The notes under the pieces are model-generated. The model was given only the letters and a program-made list of their open reading frames with translations. It made no database searches and was not told the origin of the DNA. Of a stretch of 64,000 nucleotides of DNA, positions 63,301 to 64,000 are shown piece by piece. A program made the position numbers and the translations under genes. The stretch spans positions 60,302 through 124,301 of the forward strand of contig CAZWIZ010000003.1 in the NCBI GenBank assembly GCA_964634385.1. The letters are read 5' to 3'. Each line of letters opens with the position of its first letter. Position 1 is the stretch's first letter. This DNA is from JAFGXW01 sp964634385. GTDB lineage: Bacteria > Bacillota_I > Bacilli_A > Izemoplasmatales > Izemoplasmataceae.

Positions 63301-63814
63301 TATTGTTACAGAATTCAGTCAAATGGGAGTTTATACAGCTACTTTAACTGTAGATTCATTTGATAGTTATGGCTATGTATATTTTGATACAGGTGAAGAA
63401 GCAATGAAACTTAAATTTAGTTATAGTTTTTATGCTCCTTACTTTGAAGATGTATATGCAATAGGTGATACTGTTGAAGTTACATTTACTGTATTTGATG
63501 TTAGTTATAGCAATGTACGCGTAGTAAATGTTGTTTTACCTGAACTTACAGAAGCTCAAAACATGTTAGCTGCAAAAGGTGCACTTAGTGTTGCTGAAAC
63601 AGTTACAGAAGATATTACATTAGAAACTGCTTTAGCAGATTATAATGCTACTATTACTTGGGTATCTGACAATGCTGCTATTACTGATGCCGGTGTTGTT
63701 ACTAGACCTGCAAGTGCAGACGGAGATGCTGTTGTTACATTAACTGCAACTGTTGTTGTTGGTGATTTAAGTGAAGATGTTGTCTTTACTGTTACTGTAA
63801 CTGCTAACGAATAA
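60348..63814 (+). CDS. Large OB/Ig repeat surface lipoprotein, 3' part (after the gap)
   Basis: Continues the second Ig-like module, then alternates pairs of OB-fold-like domains with Ig-like modules. The OB pairs span about 60560-61130, 61400-61930, 62195-62720 and 63000-63540; Ig-like modules lie between them and at the end (63550-63810). OB examples are FQVTGVVYLETYYGFFIHAD and VYVTGAEGGKVKVYYRS; Ig examples end TVTFTATATKGTETGTATVE. The composition is rich in Thr, Val, Asp, Gly and Ala and poor in Lys, as for surface proteins. No catalytic motif is visible. Role inferred: binding of extracellular nucleic acid or another polymer. Confidence 0.82.
61401..62984 (+). repeat. Two tandem 792-bp units (OB-OB-Ig) in the lipoprotein gene
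   Basis: The units begin after GTTGTTGTAC at 61400 and 62192, an offset of 792 bp (264 codons). Identical stretches include a TTATTGATTATACAATAGG segment and the following GGAAATGCACTTGTTGAT in both. The units have diverged elsewhere, so this is an older duplication and not an assembly artefact. Confidence 0.75.
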
Positions 63815-63907
63815 TAAGTTTTAATAGTATTTAGAGTTATGAATATTTGATTATATTTATTCTCGTTTACAATATTAAATAATTAAAAAAAGTTATACAA
63901 AAAAATT

Positions 63908-63938
63908 ACACCACTTGGGAAAGTGGTGTTTTTTTTTG
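63908..63938 (+). terminator. Terminator of the surface-lipoprotein operon
   Basis: ACACCACTT-GGGA-AAGTGGTGT and nine T, about 90 bp after the stop. The 63815-63907 stretch holds nothing else I can name. Confidence 0.92.
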
Positions 63939-63996
63939 TTATATGTGAGATCATAATATATTATTATGGTAAAATAATAATGAAAGGCGTGATATT

Positions 63997-64000
63997 ATGA
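63997..64000 (+). CDS. Start of the next gene (only the start codon is in the window)
   Basis: AAGGCGTGATATT then ATG at 63997, preceded by an extended -10-like TGGTAAAAT near 63968. Identity unknown. Confidence 0.45.

Noticed and set aside
348..63814. Reassignment of TGA to Trp, as in many Mollicutes
   Set aside because: TGA is used as a stop at many gene ends (for example folD, tyrA, aroQ and rnpA) and conserved Trp positions use TGG.

Overview
The window is a 64-kb piece of an AT-rich bacterial chromosome around the replication origin. It comes from a low-GC Gram-positive lineage using the standard code: TGA is a frequent stop, for example at the folD/purB overlap, and Trp is encoded by TGG. 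The gene neighbourhoods (dnaA-dnaN-yaaA-recF-gyrB-gyrA, serS behind a T-box, dnaX-ybaB-recR, rnmV-rsmA-ispE-spoVG-prs, pth-mfd, rpmH-rnpA-yidC-jag) are those of the Bacillus subtilis origin region in compacted, rearranged form. This points to Bacillota or a wall-less-like sister lineage. The lipoproteins, atrophied Ig/OB-fold repeats and secreted thermonuclease would fit the Izemoplasmatales/Haloplasma neighbourhood of Mycoplasmatota. That taxonomic placement is inference. No tRNA, rRNA or CRISPR array was seen.

Left arm (1-22.6 kb). Minus-strand genes are purB (partial), folD, an M32 carboxypeptidase, a PadR/HAAS-DUF4097 pair and fhs. A plus-strand aromatic cluster follows (tyrA-aroA-aroB, a structured leader, then aroC-chorismate mutase-aroE::aroK fusion-aroQ-aroF). 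It holds all seven shikimate steps plus the first steps toward Tyr/Phe and is transcribed toward the origin, against the trend of the arm. Then come a flavoprotein-purA operon behind a promoter/hairpin/terminator leader, mfd, and pth-jag-yidC-rnpA-rpmH.

Origin (22.65-24.53 kb). DnaA boxes lie upstream of dnaA, and a second AT-rich TAA-type repeat tract lies between dnaA and dnaN, a bipartite layout like that of B. subtilis.

Right arm (25.7-53.7 kb). Mostly plus-strand housekeeping genes: yaaA-recF-gyrBA, T-box-serS, pepA, pta, a lipid kinase with an aldo/keto reductase, rnmV-rsmA, ispE, spoVG, prs, rmuC, T-box-asnS, and dnaX-ybaB-recR. Minus-strand islands hold a HIT protein with a PpaX-like phosphatase, an SPFH-RDD-NfeD-unknown membrane operon, and mnmE. 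Two copies of a hairpin that looks like an IS3-type terminal relict sit just after prs and asnS.

Right end (53.8-64 kb). This is the most distinctive part: a UgpC/UgpA/UgpE/UgpB-like ABC importer followed by two more lipoproteins. One is a thermonuclease (Ig-like, SNase and OB modules) with every catalytic residue intact. The other is a very large protein built of alternating OB-fold-like and atrophied Ig-like modules, interrupted by a 100-N assembly gap flanked by an exact 55-nt duplication. I read this as a candidate surface system for capturing and cutting extracellular nucleic acid and importing a product; the link between its parts is inferred from gene order and domain content.
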